A stretch of 39,538 bases of DNA from an uncultured Erysipelotrichaceae bacterium (lineage in GTDB: Bacteria; Bacillota_I; Bacilli_A; Erysipelotrichales; Erysipelotrichaceae): assembly GCA_900315065.1 (NCBI GenBank), contig OMXQ01000014.1:1-39538 (forward strand), written 5' to 3'. This document shows positions 14,770-22,162 of this stretch, in pieces. How positions within the stretch are numbered: position 1 is the stretch's first letter; every line of letters begins with the position of its first letter. The position numbers were made by a program, and so were the translations under genes. The notes under the pieces are model-generated. The model did not search any database, was not told where the DNA came from, and worked only from the letters and a program-made list of their open reading frames with translations.

Positions 14770-17116
14770 TTCCAATTCGCTGAATGAAGTAAAGGTGCGG
14801 CTGAAACTTGAGCCTGGTGAAAAGCTGCTGTCCAATACGCAGATGAGTACACCGGAGGATGCAGTCAGAGTGATGCAGAAATATCTGTATAATCTGGATC
14901 GGGAATACTGTACCGTTGTCAATCTGGATATAGGTTTAAAGCCAATCTCTTTCAGCATTGCTGCCATTGGAGATATCGATCAGGCAGTTGTCCCGATCCG
15001 AAATCTGTTTAAAACGGCAATCCTTCAGAATGCTTCCTCCATTATGATGTTTCATAATCATCCTTCAGGTGATGTGCATCCTTCAGATGCCGATTTTCAA
15101 CTTACGCAAAGGGTGGCTCAATGCGGGAAGCTGATGAATATCCCTCTGCTGGATCACATTATTATCGGATCCCAGTCCGGATACGGATATTCCTTTCAAT
15201 CAAACACAGATATCATTTCACACCCTGAAAGATATCTGGACGGAAATTTTGCGAAGTTTATCATAAACAGCCATACAGGAGAACGGTCGGCAGTATATCA
15301 GGCAGTTCCATTCAGCGAACAGGTGGAACTGTCACTGGAGAACAAGATGGACAGAACCAGCAGTCTTGTTGTTTTGAAACATACTCCTGAACTGCTTCAG
15401 AAGCTTGGCTGTCGTGATCTGCCAATCTGCTATACGCAGAAACATCTTCAGGATGCTATGCACCCGAATGAGCCAGAATATCAAAATGAACATACCAGCC
15501 ATTATCATGGCCTGTCAGAAGAAATGATCAAGAAGTTACCGGATCTGATTAAAGATCCGGCTTTTATTTTCGATTCACTGTCTAAGGATGATTCACTTGT
15601 TTTAGGCACGGATCAGGTTGATGACGAGAATCATCCGATCGTTGTTTTAATCAGGCCAAATGGCCAGGCGAGTTACTTAGGCGAAGATTATCCCTCAAAT
15701 TTTGTCACCAGTATGTATCCCCATGATCATCTGAATTATCATCTGCAGCAGGCAGTTGAGGAGGGTAAGCTTCTCTATATCAACAGGAAAAAGAGTCAGA
15801 AACTAGCAGACAAAACAAGATTTCAAGTGCTCATGAGTTTATCGGATACAGTGCCAGTTGGACTGATACACCAAAGTCAGAATCTCTCCAGACCTGTTAA
15901 TGTCGCCAGTCAGCTGGCAGCAGATGTACGGGAGAACCGTTCTTCTTACTCCTCCAGAAATATCAAATCAGCAAAAGAACAGATTACAGAATATCGGAAG
16001 CAAATCGGGGAGCAATTCATCCGGCTCATGGATAAAGATAATCCTGTAGACTGCTTCTCATGGGTAAAACAGTGGCATACGGTCAGCGGTCCGGATGCAG
16101 GGCCGATATCTATGACAACAGGAAAGCCATACCGGGGATCCAACGCATTTGTTTTGAGCATGACTGCCCTGATGAAAGGGTATCAGGATCCCCGATGGAC
16201 TACCTTTTCTCAGCTGTCCAGAGTGAGCCCCAAGGCGCATGTCAACAAAGGTGAGCATGGTACAACCATACAGCGGTGGCTAGTATCAGATCTGACAAAG
16301 AAGAAAGGCGAAAAGGGTAAGTTTATTGATTTTCCAGAGATGGCCAGACTGATCAGAGATGAGGGGCGAAAGTCTGAGGAGTTCAGAGCTTTTCCAAAGT
16401 TCTATTCGGTGTTTAATGCTGAGCAGTGTTCAGGCATCCCACCTTTGAAGCGTGAGAAGCATGAGGCAATTAATCAGGATGAATACGTCACAAAGATCTC
16501 CAGGAGTATGGGCGTACCGATCTATAACGATCAGTACGACAATGCTTTTTACAGGCCATCTGAAGATGCGATACACCTGCCAAACAGAGATCTCTTTATT
16601 TCAGAATATGCTTATAACGCTGTAGCTCTTCATGAGCTTGGCCACAGCAGCGGGGCGGCAAACCGTCTGAACCGCAGCAGTCTTACAAATACGGATGGAT
16701 TTGGCGGAGAAACATATGCGTTTGAGGAACTGGTGGCAGAGATGACATCAGCTTTTACTTCTGTTGCTTTAAAGCCTGATGAAGAGGGTATGAATGAGTT
16801 TATTGAGAAAACTGCAGCCAATCACTATAAATACGTAAAGTCCTGGGCTTCAGCAATCAGAAAGGATCCAAACTGCTTGGATAAAGCACTGGAACAGGCA
16901 CAGCTTGCCACTGACTTTCTGGATCTGCATGGCGGCAGACTTTCACTGAATGACTATAACCGGAAGCATGGCCTTGATAATGGCGTCTTTATCAATGCAT
17001 CCGGTGATATTCAGGTCATGAGCGAGAAACAGCTTGCTTCAGCAAACAACGTAGCAGAATCAGTCAATGAAATCAGGAATTTCAATACTCTGCATGGAAG
17101 GTCCAGAGGAAGATGA
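14762..17116 (+). CDS. RadC/JAMM - PBECR3-like nuclease - ArdC metallopeptidase fusion
   Basis: This 785-residue protein has three recognisable parts. Residues about 25-150 form a RadC/MPN domain with a JAMM-type motif: H98, H100, P101-S-G-D104, P107-S108 and D111, followed by LLDHIIIGSQSGYGYSFQ. Residues about 200-345 (start LVVLKHTPELLQKLG; then HYHGLSEEMIKKLP, D-x-x-x-x-PIVVLI and LLYINRKKSQ) resemble PBECR3, a Barnase/EndoU/ColicinE5-RelE-like domain seen in phage polyvalent proteins. Residues about 400-770 match ArdC: an N-terminal ssDNA-binding part (GKPYRGSNAFVLSM, KGEHGTTIQRW) and a zinc peptidase core with HELGH (624-628) and E656/E660. ArdC proteins protect entering plasmid DNA from restriction. 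The ATG at 14762 is preferred: AAAGGAG lies 11 nt upstream and it overlaps the preceding stop. Confidence 0.8.
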   Translation: MDDSNSLNEVKVRLKLEPGEKLLSNTQMSTPEDAVRVMQKYLYNLDREYCTVVNLDIGLKPISFSIAAIGDIDQAVVPIRNLFKTAILQNASSIMMFHNHPSGDVHPSDADFQLTQRVAQCGKLMNIPLLDHIIIGSQSGYGYSFQSNTDIISHPERYLDGNFAKFIINSHTGERSAVYQAVPFSEQVELSLENKMDRTSSLVVLKHTPELLQKLGCRDLPICYTQKHLQDAMHPNEPEYQNEHTSHYHGLSEEMIKKLPDLIKDPAFIFDSLSKDDSLVLGTDQVDDENHPIVVLIRPNGQASYLGEDYPSNFVTSMYPHDHLNYHLQQAVEEGKLLYINRKKSQKLADKTRFQVLMSLSDTVPVGLIHQSQNLSRPVNVASQLAADVRENRSSYSSRNIKSAKEQITEYRKQIGEQFIRLMDKDNPVDCFSWVKQWHTVSGPDAGPISMTTGKPYRGSNAFVLSMTALMKGYQDPRWTTFSQLSRVSPKAHVNKGEHGTTIQRWLVSDLTKKKGEKGKFIDFPEMARLIRDEGRKSEEFRAFPKFYSVFNAEQCSGIPPLKREKHEAINQDEYVTKISRSMGVPIYNDQYDNAFYRPSEDAIHLPNRDLFISEYAYNAVALHELGHSSGAANRLNRSSLTNTDGFGGETYAFEELVAEMTSAFTSVALKPDEEGMNEFIEKTAANHYKYVKSWASAIRKDPNCLDKALEQAQLATDFLDLHGGRLSLNDYNRKHGLDNGVFINASGDIQVMSEKQLASANNVAESVNEIRNFNTLHGRSRGR

Positions 17117-17145
17117 ACGATTAGCTTGAAGAATTGGAGGAAAGT

Positions 17146-17433
17146 ATGAATGAGGTAACAAACGATGAATTGAGATGGAGACAATCAGATATTGATGATG
17201 TGCGGATGACGGTTGCAGAACTTTATCTGAATGAAGGATATAAGGAGATGTTTCGGACATTGCCGCAGATACGTGATTATCTCTTGAGCATGCTTGATCT
17301 GTCTGCATTGCAGTATATGGAAACCGGCAGCAGGACATCACTCAATTCCTATCTGCATTATTTGGATTTCTTAAATATGCTAGACTGTCTGCCTACTGCA
17401 ATGTGGTTCTGGCAACCTGGAATTGATGCGTAA
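17146..17433 (+). CDS. Unrecognised 95-residue protein
   Basis: This small, mostly helical protein (MNEVTNDELRWRQSDIDDVR..) has a strong TTGGAGG ribosome site (17134-17140) 5 nt before the ATG at 17146. Leu- and Tyr-rich segments dominate residues 20-90, with no signal peptide or cysteine. Its TAA shares one base with the ATG of the following lipoprotein, so the two are coupled. It lies at the join between the DNA-establishment genes and the envelope/transfer genes. I recognise no family. Confidence 0.6.
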   Translation: MNEVTNDELRWRQSDIDDVRMTVAELYLNEGYKEMFRTLPQIRDYLLSMLDLSALQYMETGSRTSLNSYLHYLDFLNMLDCLPTAMWFWQPGIDA

Positions 17434-18377
17434 TGGGAAAAGCAGATTCTATGAGAATAGATAACATGATCCTTCTTGTAATGATGGCTGCAGCTCTGTC
17501 GGGCTGCAGCCTGTTTTCATCTTCTGTGCAAACAGCAGTACCTCCTGAAGCCAACACTCGGACGCCTTTACCCCCATCAGGCACTGCTGAGACAGTGATA
17601 TCACAGGATGGATTTCAGGTTGCAGAGGGGCAGGTGATGTTTGATTATGGAGACATTACAATCGCATCACTGCAGTATGGATATAGTCCGACAGATGGAG
17701 TGGGATTCTATTATTCGATCCATAATGATTCGGACCAGGAATTTCTTCTGTCTTCAGATTATATTACAGTGAATGGATATTCTTATTACAATCCGCCGGA
17801 TGATACGTTTCAATACAGTGTTAAGCCGCATTCTGATGACAGAAACAAGCTTATTTTGGATACGGATCTGTTGAGTACTTTTGCCATCCATGAGATCTGT
17901 TCAATAGGCGGACAGTTTACGATATATGATCCTGATACACAGGCTGTTCTATATATCGGAGATTCATTCCTGGTGAAAACAGATCACTTTGATGACATGC
18001 AGCAGCCGGATCTCAGAAGTTTTGAATTGGTATATGAAGATGAAAAAGTCAGGATATCCGTCAAACCTTCCAAAACATTCTTCTCTGATGGCATTCCAGT
18101 CATTATCGAAAACAAAACTGAAATGACTTTGTTATTCTTTCCGAAGCAGATGCAGGTGAATGATGCTGATGTGCTTGTTACTGGCGGACTAACAGAAGTA
18201 CCATCTGGAGGTCAAGGTATTGGTCTGGTGAAACCATATAGAGATTCGTTAGCTGAAGAAGATATTGGAAATTACGAAGATCTGCAGAAGGTAACGTTGT
18301 CTTTCGGAGCATCACAACCAAATTCTCAGAATGTTGAATTGTCAACGCCTCAATTAGAGATTCCATTCTATCGATAG
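17433..18377 (+). CDS. Lipoprotein of unknown function
   Basis: This 314-residue secreted lipoprotein has a hydrophobic core (ILLVMMAAA) ending in the lipobox L-S-G-C, with lipidated Cys at about residue 25. A Ser/Thr/Pro-rich tether follows (to about 55), then a beta-rich domain containing two similar halves of about 110 residues (one starting near FDYGDITIASLQYGY, the other near FELVYEDEKVRISVKP). The halves look like tandem Ig-like or DUF-type beta sandwiches. The ATG at 17433 overlaps the previous stop; an ATG at 17451 would also keep the signal peptide. In conjugative systems of Gram-positive bacteria such lipoproteins often sit beside the channel genes, so an envelope role in transfer is plausible but unproven. 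Confidence 0.7.
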   Translation: MGKADSMRIDNMILLVMMAAALSGCSLFSSSVQTAVPPEANTRTPLPPSGTAETVISQDGFQVAEGQVMFDYGDITIASLQYGYSPTDGVGFYYSIHNDSDQEFLLSSDYITVNGYSYYNPPDDTFQYSVKPHSDDRNKLILDTDLLSTFAIHEICSIGGQFTIYDPDTQAVLYIGDSFLVKTDHFDDMQQPDLRSFELVYEDEKVRISVKPSKTFFSDGIPVIIENKTEMTLLFFPKQMQVNDADVLVTGGLTEVPSGGQGIGLVKPYRDSLAEEDIGNYEDLQKVTLSFGASQPNSQNVELSTPQLEIPFYR

Positions 18378-18544
18378 GTCTCTCTTGATTATCGGCTTAC
18401 TGAAATCTTCATATGATGATTTCTAGCCTTTAAGTGCTCAGGAAAAAATGAACTTTAAAGGGGATCTAATGCTCTTGCTTAGGCTGTTTACTCGTATTAT
18501 CAGATCTATTGACTGAGAATAATACAGAAATGAAGGTGATAATC

Positions 18545-19684
18545 GTGGCAGATTACCTTTCTGAAGTGAAAACACGTGGTTTGAATTCTGCCCAGATGAC
18601 AGAGGTGTATGAAGGCTTAAAGAAACTTACAACGGATCAGGTAGATCTGTATGCAAAGCCAGAATATGACAATATGCAGATGCAGGAGATACGGCTTGGT
18701 CTGGAGCATGGCCTTACTCCTGATCAAATGGCAGTATTCATGAATCCTGAGATCTCATGGGAGGCAATGAACCATAACCGGGAAAAGATAGAAAATGCAA
18801 ATGTTATTGATAAGAGAGCAAAGGCGAAGCTTCATGCACAGTGGCTGCACATTATGTTTATTGCCCTTTTGATCATTACCCTGATAGGCACTGCTTCGGT
18901 CGGTGCCTATCTTTTTCATCAGTATCAGATGCTGCAGAATCAGAATCTGACACTGATACTGACTGCTGATGAGGTGACACTGGATTATGGAGCAGCATTC
19001 AACCCGATTGATTATGTGCAAGATTACACCAAAGAGGATGGCGTTGAGCTGATTCTTCCGGATGTGATTGATACACATCAGATTGGAAAGACAGAAGTGT
19101 TGTACAAAATCAAAAATTGGATAAAAACTGGAACTGCTGTTCTGGCTGTCAATGTGATAGATCAATCTCCACCGGATGTTACTCTGTCAACCCATGAAGT
19201 TACGCTGACAAGAGGACAGGATACCTTTTCTGGTAAAGCATACTTATCATCTGCAGCAGACAACGCTGATGGTGACCTGACGGATAGTGTGATATGGAAT
19301 GATCCGGACGAAAGTCTGAATGATCAGGATATTACCTATTCAGTCACCGATTCCTCTGGAAATACCGGCACAGCTGTATTGACTCTTCATTATAAAGACC
19401 CAGATCCTGTGCCCGAACCAGAAAAGATTATTGTCTATCAAAACTCGGGAGAATCTAATTCTGGCAGTACTCAGTCATCATTCAGTAGTTCTACAGATTC
19501 TTCCGGATCTGCAGCTCAGCAAAGTCAAACTCATGGTAGTCAGGATTTCATGTTTTCCGATGGTTATAACATGGACAGTGCTTATCAGGCCTGCATTGCT
19601 GCAGGAAGTGCAGTAGGAACGTATCAGTGCACTCCAATTTCGGATGGAGACGGGATCTATACAGGTTATCAGCTTACTTATTAG
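18545..19684 (+). CDS. Single-pass membrane protein with Ig-like extracellular domains
   Basis: This is a 379-residue protein. I prefer the GTG at 18545: AAGGTGA (18533-18539) is correctly spaced, while the upstream TTG (18509) and ATG (18530) have no good site. Residues 1-95 are cytoplasmic and helical, with three short repeats of the type ..EVYEGLKKL../..EIRLGLEHGLTPDQM... One transmembrane span (about 100-122) follows. The outside part has two bacterial Ig-like modules (about 135-205 and 208-290; the second has D-N-A-D-G-D-L-T and S-V-T-D-S-S-G-N-T). A Ser-rich linker leads to a C-terminal tail of about 40 residues that includes two cysteines. It precedes the pilin gene directly and may be a structural surface part of the transfer apparatus. 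A terminator follows. Confidence 0.65.
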   Translation: MADYLSEVKTRGLNSAQMTEVYEGLKKLTTDQVDLYAKPEYDNMQMQEIRLGLEHGLTPDQMAVFMNPEISWEAMNHNREKIENANVIDKRAKAKLHAQWLHIMFIALLIITLIGTASVGAYLFHQYQMLQNQNLTLILTADEVTLDYGAAFNPIDYVQDYTKEDGVELILPDVIDTHQIGKTEVLYKIKNWIKTGTAVLAVNVIDQSPPDVTLSTHEVTLTRGQDTFSGKAYLSSAADNADGDLTDSVIWNDPDESLNDQDITYSVTDSSGNTGTAVLTLHYKDPDPVPEPEKIIVYQNSGESNSGSTQSSFSSSTDSSGSAAQQSQTHGSQDFMFSDGYNMDSAYQACIAAGSAVGTYQCTPISDGDGIYTGYQLTY

Positions 19685-19698
19685 CAACACATTACGAT

Positions 19699-19721
19699 GA
19701 GACGGAAAAGTCTCTTTTTTT
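19699..19721 (+). terminator. Short terminator-like hairpin before the pilin gene
   Basis: GAGAC (19699-19703) pairs with GTCTC (19710-19714), loop GGAAAA, followed by seven T. It is only about 10 nt before the AAGGAG of the pilin gene, so it may attenuate read-through rather than end the operon. Confidence 0.6.
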
Positions 19722-19743
19722 GTTTGAAGGAGAAGAAATAAAA

Positions 19744-20070
19744 ATGAATAACAAAGAAAAGAATCTTTTGATTGTATCTGTCATGACAATGACACTTTTG
19801 AAGTTTGTAACACCTGCGCATGCAGATCTGAACACAACAGAGCTGCAGAACTGGCTGAATGGATACCTTACGCCGCTGTATAACACACTGACCTGGGCAA
19901 TCCCGGTGATTCTTGGAATCTATCTTCTGATTAAAGCCATCAGCTGGTGGCAGGCTGAAGCGGAAGGCGCGCAGGAGAAACCATATTGGGTAACCGTAAA
20001 AAAAGGAATCATTGTCGGTGTCGTCGCAGAGTCTGTCACATTGCTTCTGAGCATCTTTTCCATCAGTTGA
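19744..20070 (+). CDS. VirB2/TrbC-like conjugative pilin protein
   Basis: This 108-residue protein has an N-terminal signal (NNKEKNLLIVSVMTMTLLKF then TPAHAD) and two transmembrane segments (about 46-64 and 86-106) separated by a short polar loop. This is the layout of VirB2/TrbC-type pilin or channel subunits of Gram-positive type IV secretion systems. AAGGAG precedes the ATG at 19744; a longer upstream frame has no signal and is rejected. It is followed by the VirB6-like gene, the usual order in these systems. Sequence conservation in this family is low, so the call rests on size, topology and position. Confidence 0.7.
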   Translation: MNNKEKNLLIVSVMTMTLLKFVTPAHADLNTTELQNWLNGYLTPLYNTLTWAIPVILGIYLLIKAISWWQAEAEGAQEKPYWVTVKKGIIVGVVAESVTLLLSIFSIS

Positions 20071-20091
20071 TCCCAGGCTTTGCTATGTCTG

Positions 20092-20119
20092 GCTGCTGCA
20101 GTGCATTGAACGCGGCAGC
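20092..20119 (+). promoter_or_regulatory. Intergenic hairpin between pilin and VirB6 genes
   Basis: GCTGCTGC (20092-20099) pairs with GCGGCAGC (20112-20119) over 8 bp (one G-T wobble). There is no T-run, so it is not a classic terminator. It could stabilise or process the mRNA so that the pilin is made in excess over the channel protein. Confidence 0.35.
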
Positions 20120-20147
20120 TGCCATTACTGAAAGAAAGGAGTATTAG

Positions 20148-21974
20148 ATGCCATCTTGGTTAAATGGTTTTGTGACAGATACATTCAGAACTGTCCTCTG
20201 GTTCCTGGCAAAGTTCGTTCTTCAGCTTTCAGATATGATCTACAAAGTAATCCTTGCATTGTTTAATCTTCATCTGGAAGGCAGAACTGGCAGCAATTCC
20301 TGGATCTGGGATTTCTATACGGTTGTTCTTTCCGTCACCGGTTTATTCATTCTTTTCAGACTGCTGGTGATGCTGTTTAAGTCATCATTTATTGATGACA
20401 CGATCCAGAAGATAGATGGATCCACCCTGATCCAGAGAGTTCTGGCAATTGGTCTTGTGTTGTCACTGGTACCGGTCCTGATGCCAATGCTGAGCTCGTT
20501 TGCTTCTTCTGCAGCAACTACATTTCCATCCATGGTAGGTACAGAGGATATTACTCCATCTGATATCATTATCAGCTCTGGCCTGACAGATTTCTCTGAT
20601 ACCAGTAATGAGATCTCAATCAGTGATATTCCGGGCGGACAGAAGGCAATTGATTACCTGACATTGGCAAAGATCAATGAAAAAGACGGGAATGAGTACA
20701 AGTATATTCCCAATACAGAAAATCTTGCCTGGATCATGCTGCTGGGAGCAATCACTTCTTACGTAATGTTGTTTGTTGGGATTCAGATTGTTACCAGACT
20801 TGTAGGTCTGTTTTTGAAGATTGTGCTTGCTCCGTATGCCTTATCTGGTTTGGTGGATCCCAATGATAATGCACCATCGTTGTGGTTTCGTTTATGTATG
20901 TCCGACTTCCTGACATCGTTTTTTCAGATGGTTTCAATCTGGATTGCCATGGCAATTGCGACGCATATTCCGGATGGCTTCAACGGCATTGGTAAAGGCA
21001 TTATTTTCATTGGAGCACTTTTCAGCATTATGACAGCACCTGGCGGGATTGCGCAGCTGCTTGGCGGTGACACGGGGGCGCAGACTGGCATGCAACTGAT
21101 GCAGCAAGCAGTAGCACTGGGCCAGGGCACACAGATCACCATGGCGGGGATCAATACAGCTGTAGGTGCTGCCACTGCACTGGGTGGCAAAGTAAAGACG
21201 GCTGGGGCAGCAGGGTTCTATAGTGCTGGCCGGATGCTTGGCGCAAGATCACTGAATCCAGTGAATGCCAATCAGAGAAGTGAATTGGCACAGGAAACAG
21301 ACAGAGTGGTGAATGCGATTGGCTCGATTGGCGGTCCTGCAGGAAAGCCCGGAGGTGATTCTTCAGGAGGATCTGGTGCGCTTCATGAATCCTCAGGAAC
21401 TTATAATGCCGGTACTGCTGTACCTTTCAGCAGTGGATCTTTGTATAACAGCAGTGATAGTGGAAACAACATGGCTGCAAGCAGCTTTCCTGAGAACGTA
21501 GCTCCATCCTATGAGACAGCAGGTGAGGCAATTCCAGAGAGCAATGGATTGTCAGCAAATAATATGTCAGTGGATGCCGCAAGGCAGTCAGATGCAAATG
21601 ATGGCATATCTATCGGAGTTAGCTCACAGGGCATTGCGCAATACAGTGATGGACGTGTGACTTCTCCAGACAGCCTTCTTGGACGGATTGCACCGTCTTC
21701 CCGCAGCGGTGCCATGGCAACTACCTTTGCCTCACATATGTATCAAAGATCTGCAGCCCGGATTTTCAACTCCAAAGAGCAGCGGGCCAGAATCAAGGCA
21801 CAGACTAATTTGGGCACACTTAAAAGTGCTGCAGGATCCTCTTTTTCTGATTATCATAATGCAGTCAATGCTGCGCAGGACAGAAAGCTGTCCAAAGAGT
21901 TCGGCAGGGTGATGATGAAGCACAAGAATCTTGTGGAATCAGGAAAGAAGTATATGGATTCTCATATATCATGA
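20148..21974 (+). CDS. VirB6/TrbL-like conjugative membrane protein
   Basis: This 608-residue protein has several transmembrane spans in its first half (about 12-36, 52-75, 97-118, 195-245, 265-305). The conserved block TAPGGIAQLLGGDTGAQTGM lies at about 304-323 and is typical of TrbL/VirB6-like channel proteins of Bacillota ICEs. The second half is a hydrophilic Ser/Gly/Asn/Ala-rich tail that probably reaches into the cytoplasm, ending in a basic helical segment. It forms the inner-membrane channel of the type IV secretion machine with VirB3 and VirB4. A clear AAAGGAG site precedes the ATG. Normally PrgI/VirB4 follow at once; here a reductase gene intervenes. Confidence 0.82.
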   Translation: MPSWLNGFVTDTFRTVLWFLAKFVLQLSDMIYKVILALFNLHLEGRTGSNSWIWDFYTVVLSVTGLFILFRLLVMLFKSSFIDDTIQKIDGSTLIQRVLAIGLVLSLVPVLMPMLSSFASSAATTFPSMVGTEDITPSDIIISSGLTDFSDTSNEISISDIPGGQKAIDYLTLAKINEKDGNEYKYIPNTENLAWIMLLGAITSYVMLFVGIQIVTRLVGLFLKIVLAPYALSGLVDPNDNAPSLWFRLCMSDFLTSFFQMVSIWIAMAIATHIPDGFNGIGKGIIFIGALFSIMTAPGGIAQLLGGDTGAQTGMQLMQQAVALGQGTQITMAGINTAVGAATALGGKVKTAGAAGFYSAGRMLGARSLNPVNANQRSELAQETDRVVNAIGSIGGPAGKPGGDSSGGSGALHESSGTYNAGTAVPFSSGSLYNSSDSGNNMAASSFPENVAPSYETAGEAIPESNGLSANNMSVDAARQSDANDGISIGVSSQGIAQYSDGRVTSPDSLLGRIAPSSRSGAMATTFASHMYQRSAARIFNSKEQRARIKAQTNLGTLKSAAGSSFSDYHNAVNAAQDRKLSKEFGRVMMKHKNLVESGKKYMDSHIS

Positions 21975-22070
21975 ATTCTTAGAATGCGAGTATCCTATGA
22001 CAAAATAATCTGTAAATATATGCTGATATTTCGATTTGTCGTCAAATATAGAAAAATATGATCATTTCAA

Positions 22071-22100
22071 ATCCTGAAAAAAGGAATCTTATTTCAGGAT
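22071..22100 (+). promoter_or_regulatory. Inverted repeat in the leader of the reductase gene
   Basis: ATCCTGAAA (22071-22079) and TTTCAGGAT (22092-22100) are perfect 9-bp arms around a 12-nt loop. No T-run follows, so termination is unlikely to be strong. It could close the virB6 transcript or act as a regulatory structure or operator. Confidence 0.4.
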
Positions 22101-22106
22101 CTGACC

Positions 22107-22134
22107 TTGATTAACATGTGAAATAAATCATAAT
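22107..22134 (+). promoter_or_regulatory. Candidate promoter of the flavin reductase gene
   Basis: TTGATT (22107-22112) and CATAAT (22129-22134) are spaced by 16 bp. Together with the terminator at 24001 this suggests the reductase can be transcribed on its own within the transfer block. Confidence 0.4.
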
Positions 22135-22162
22135 AGGAAGCACAGGGAGAGAGGAGATTATC

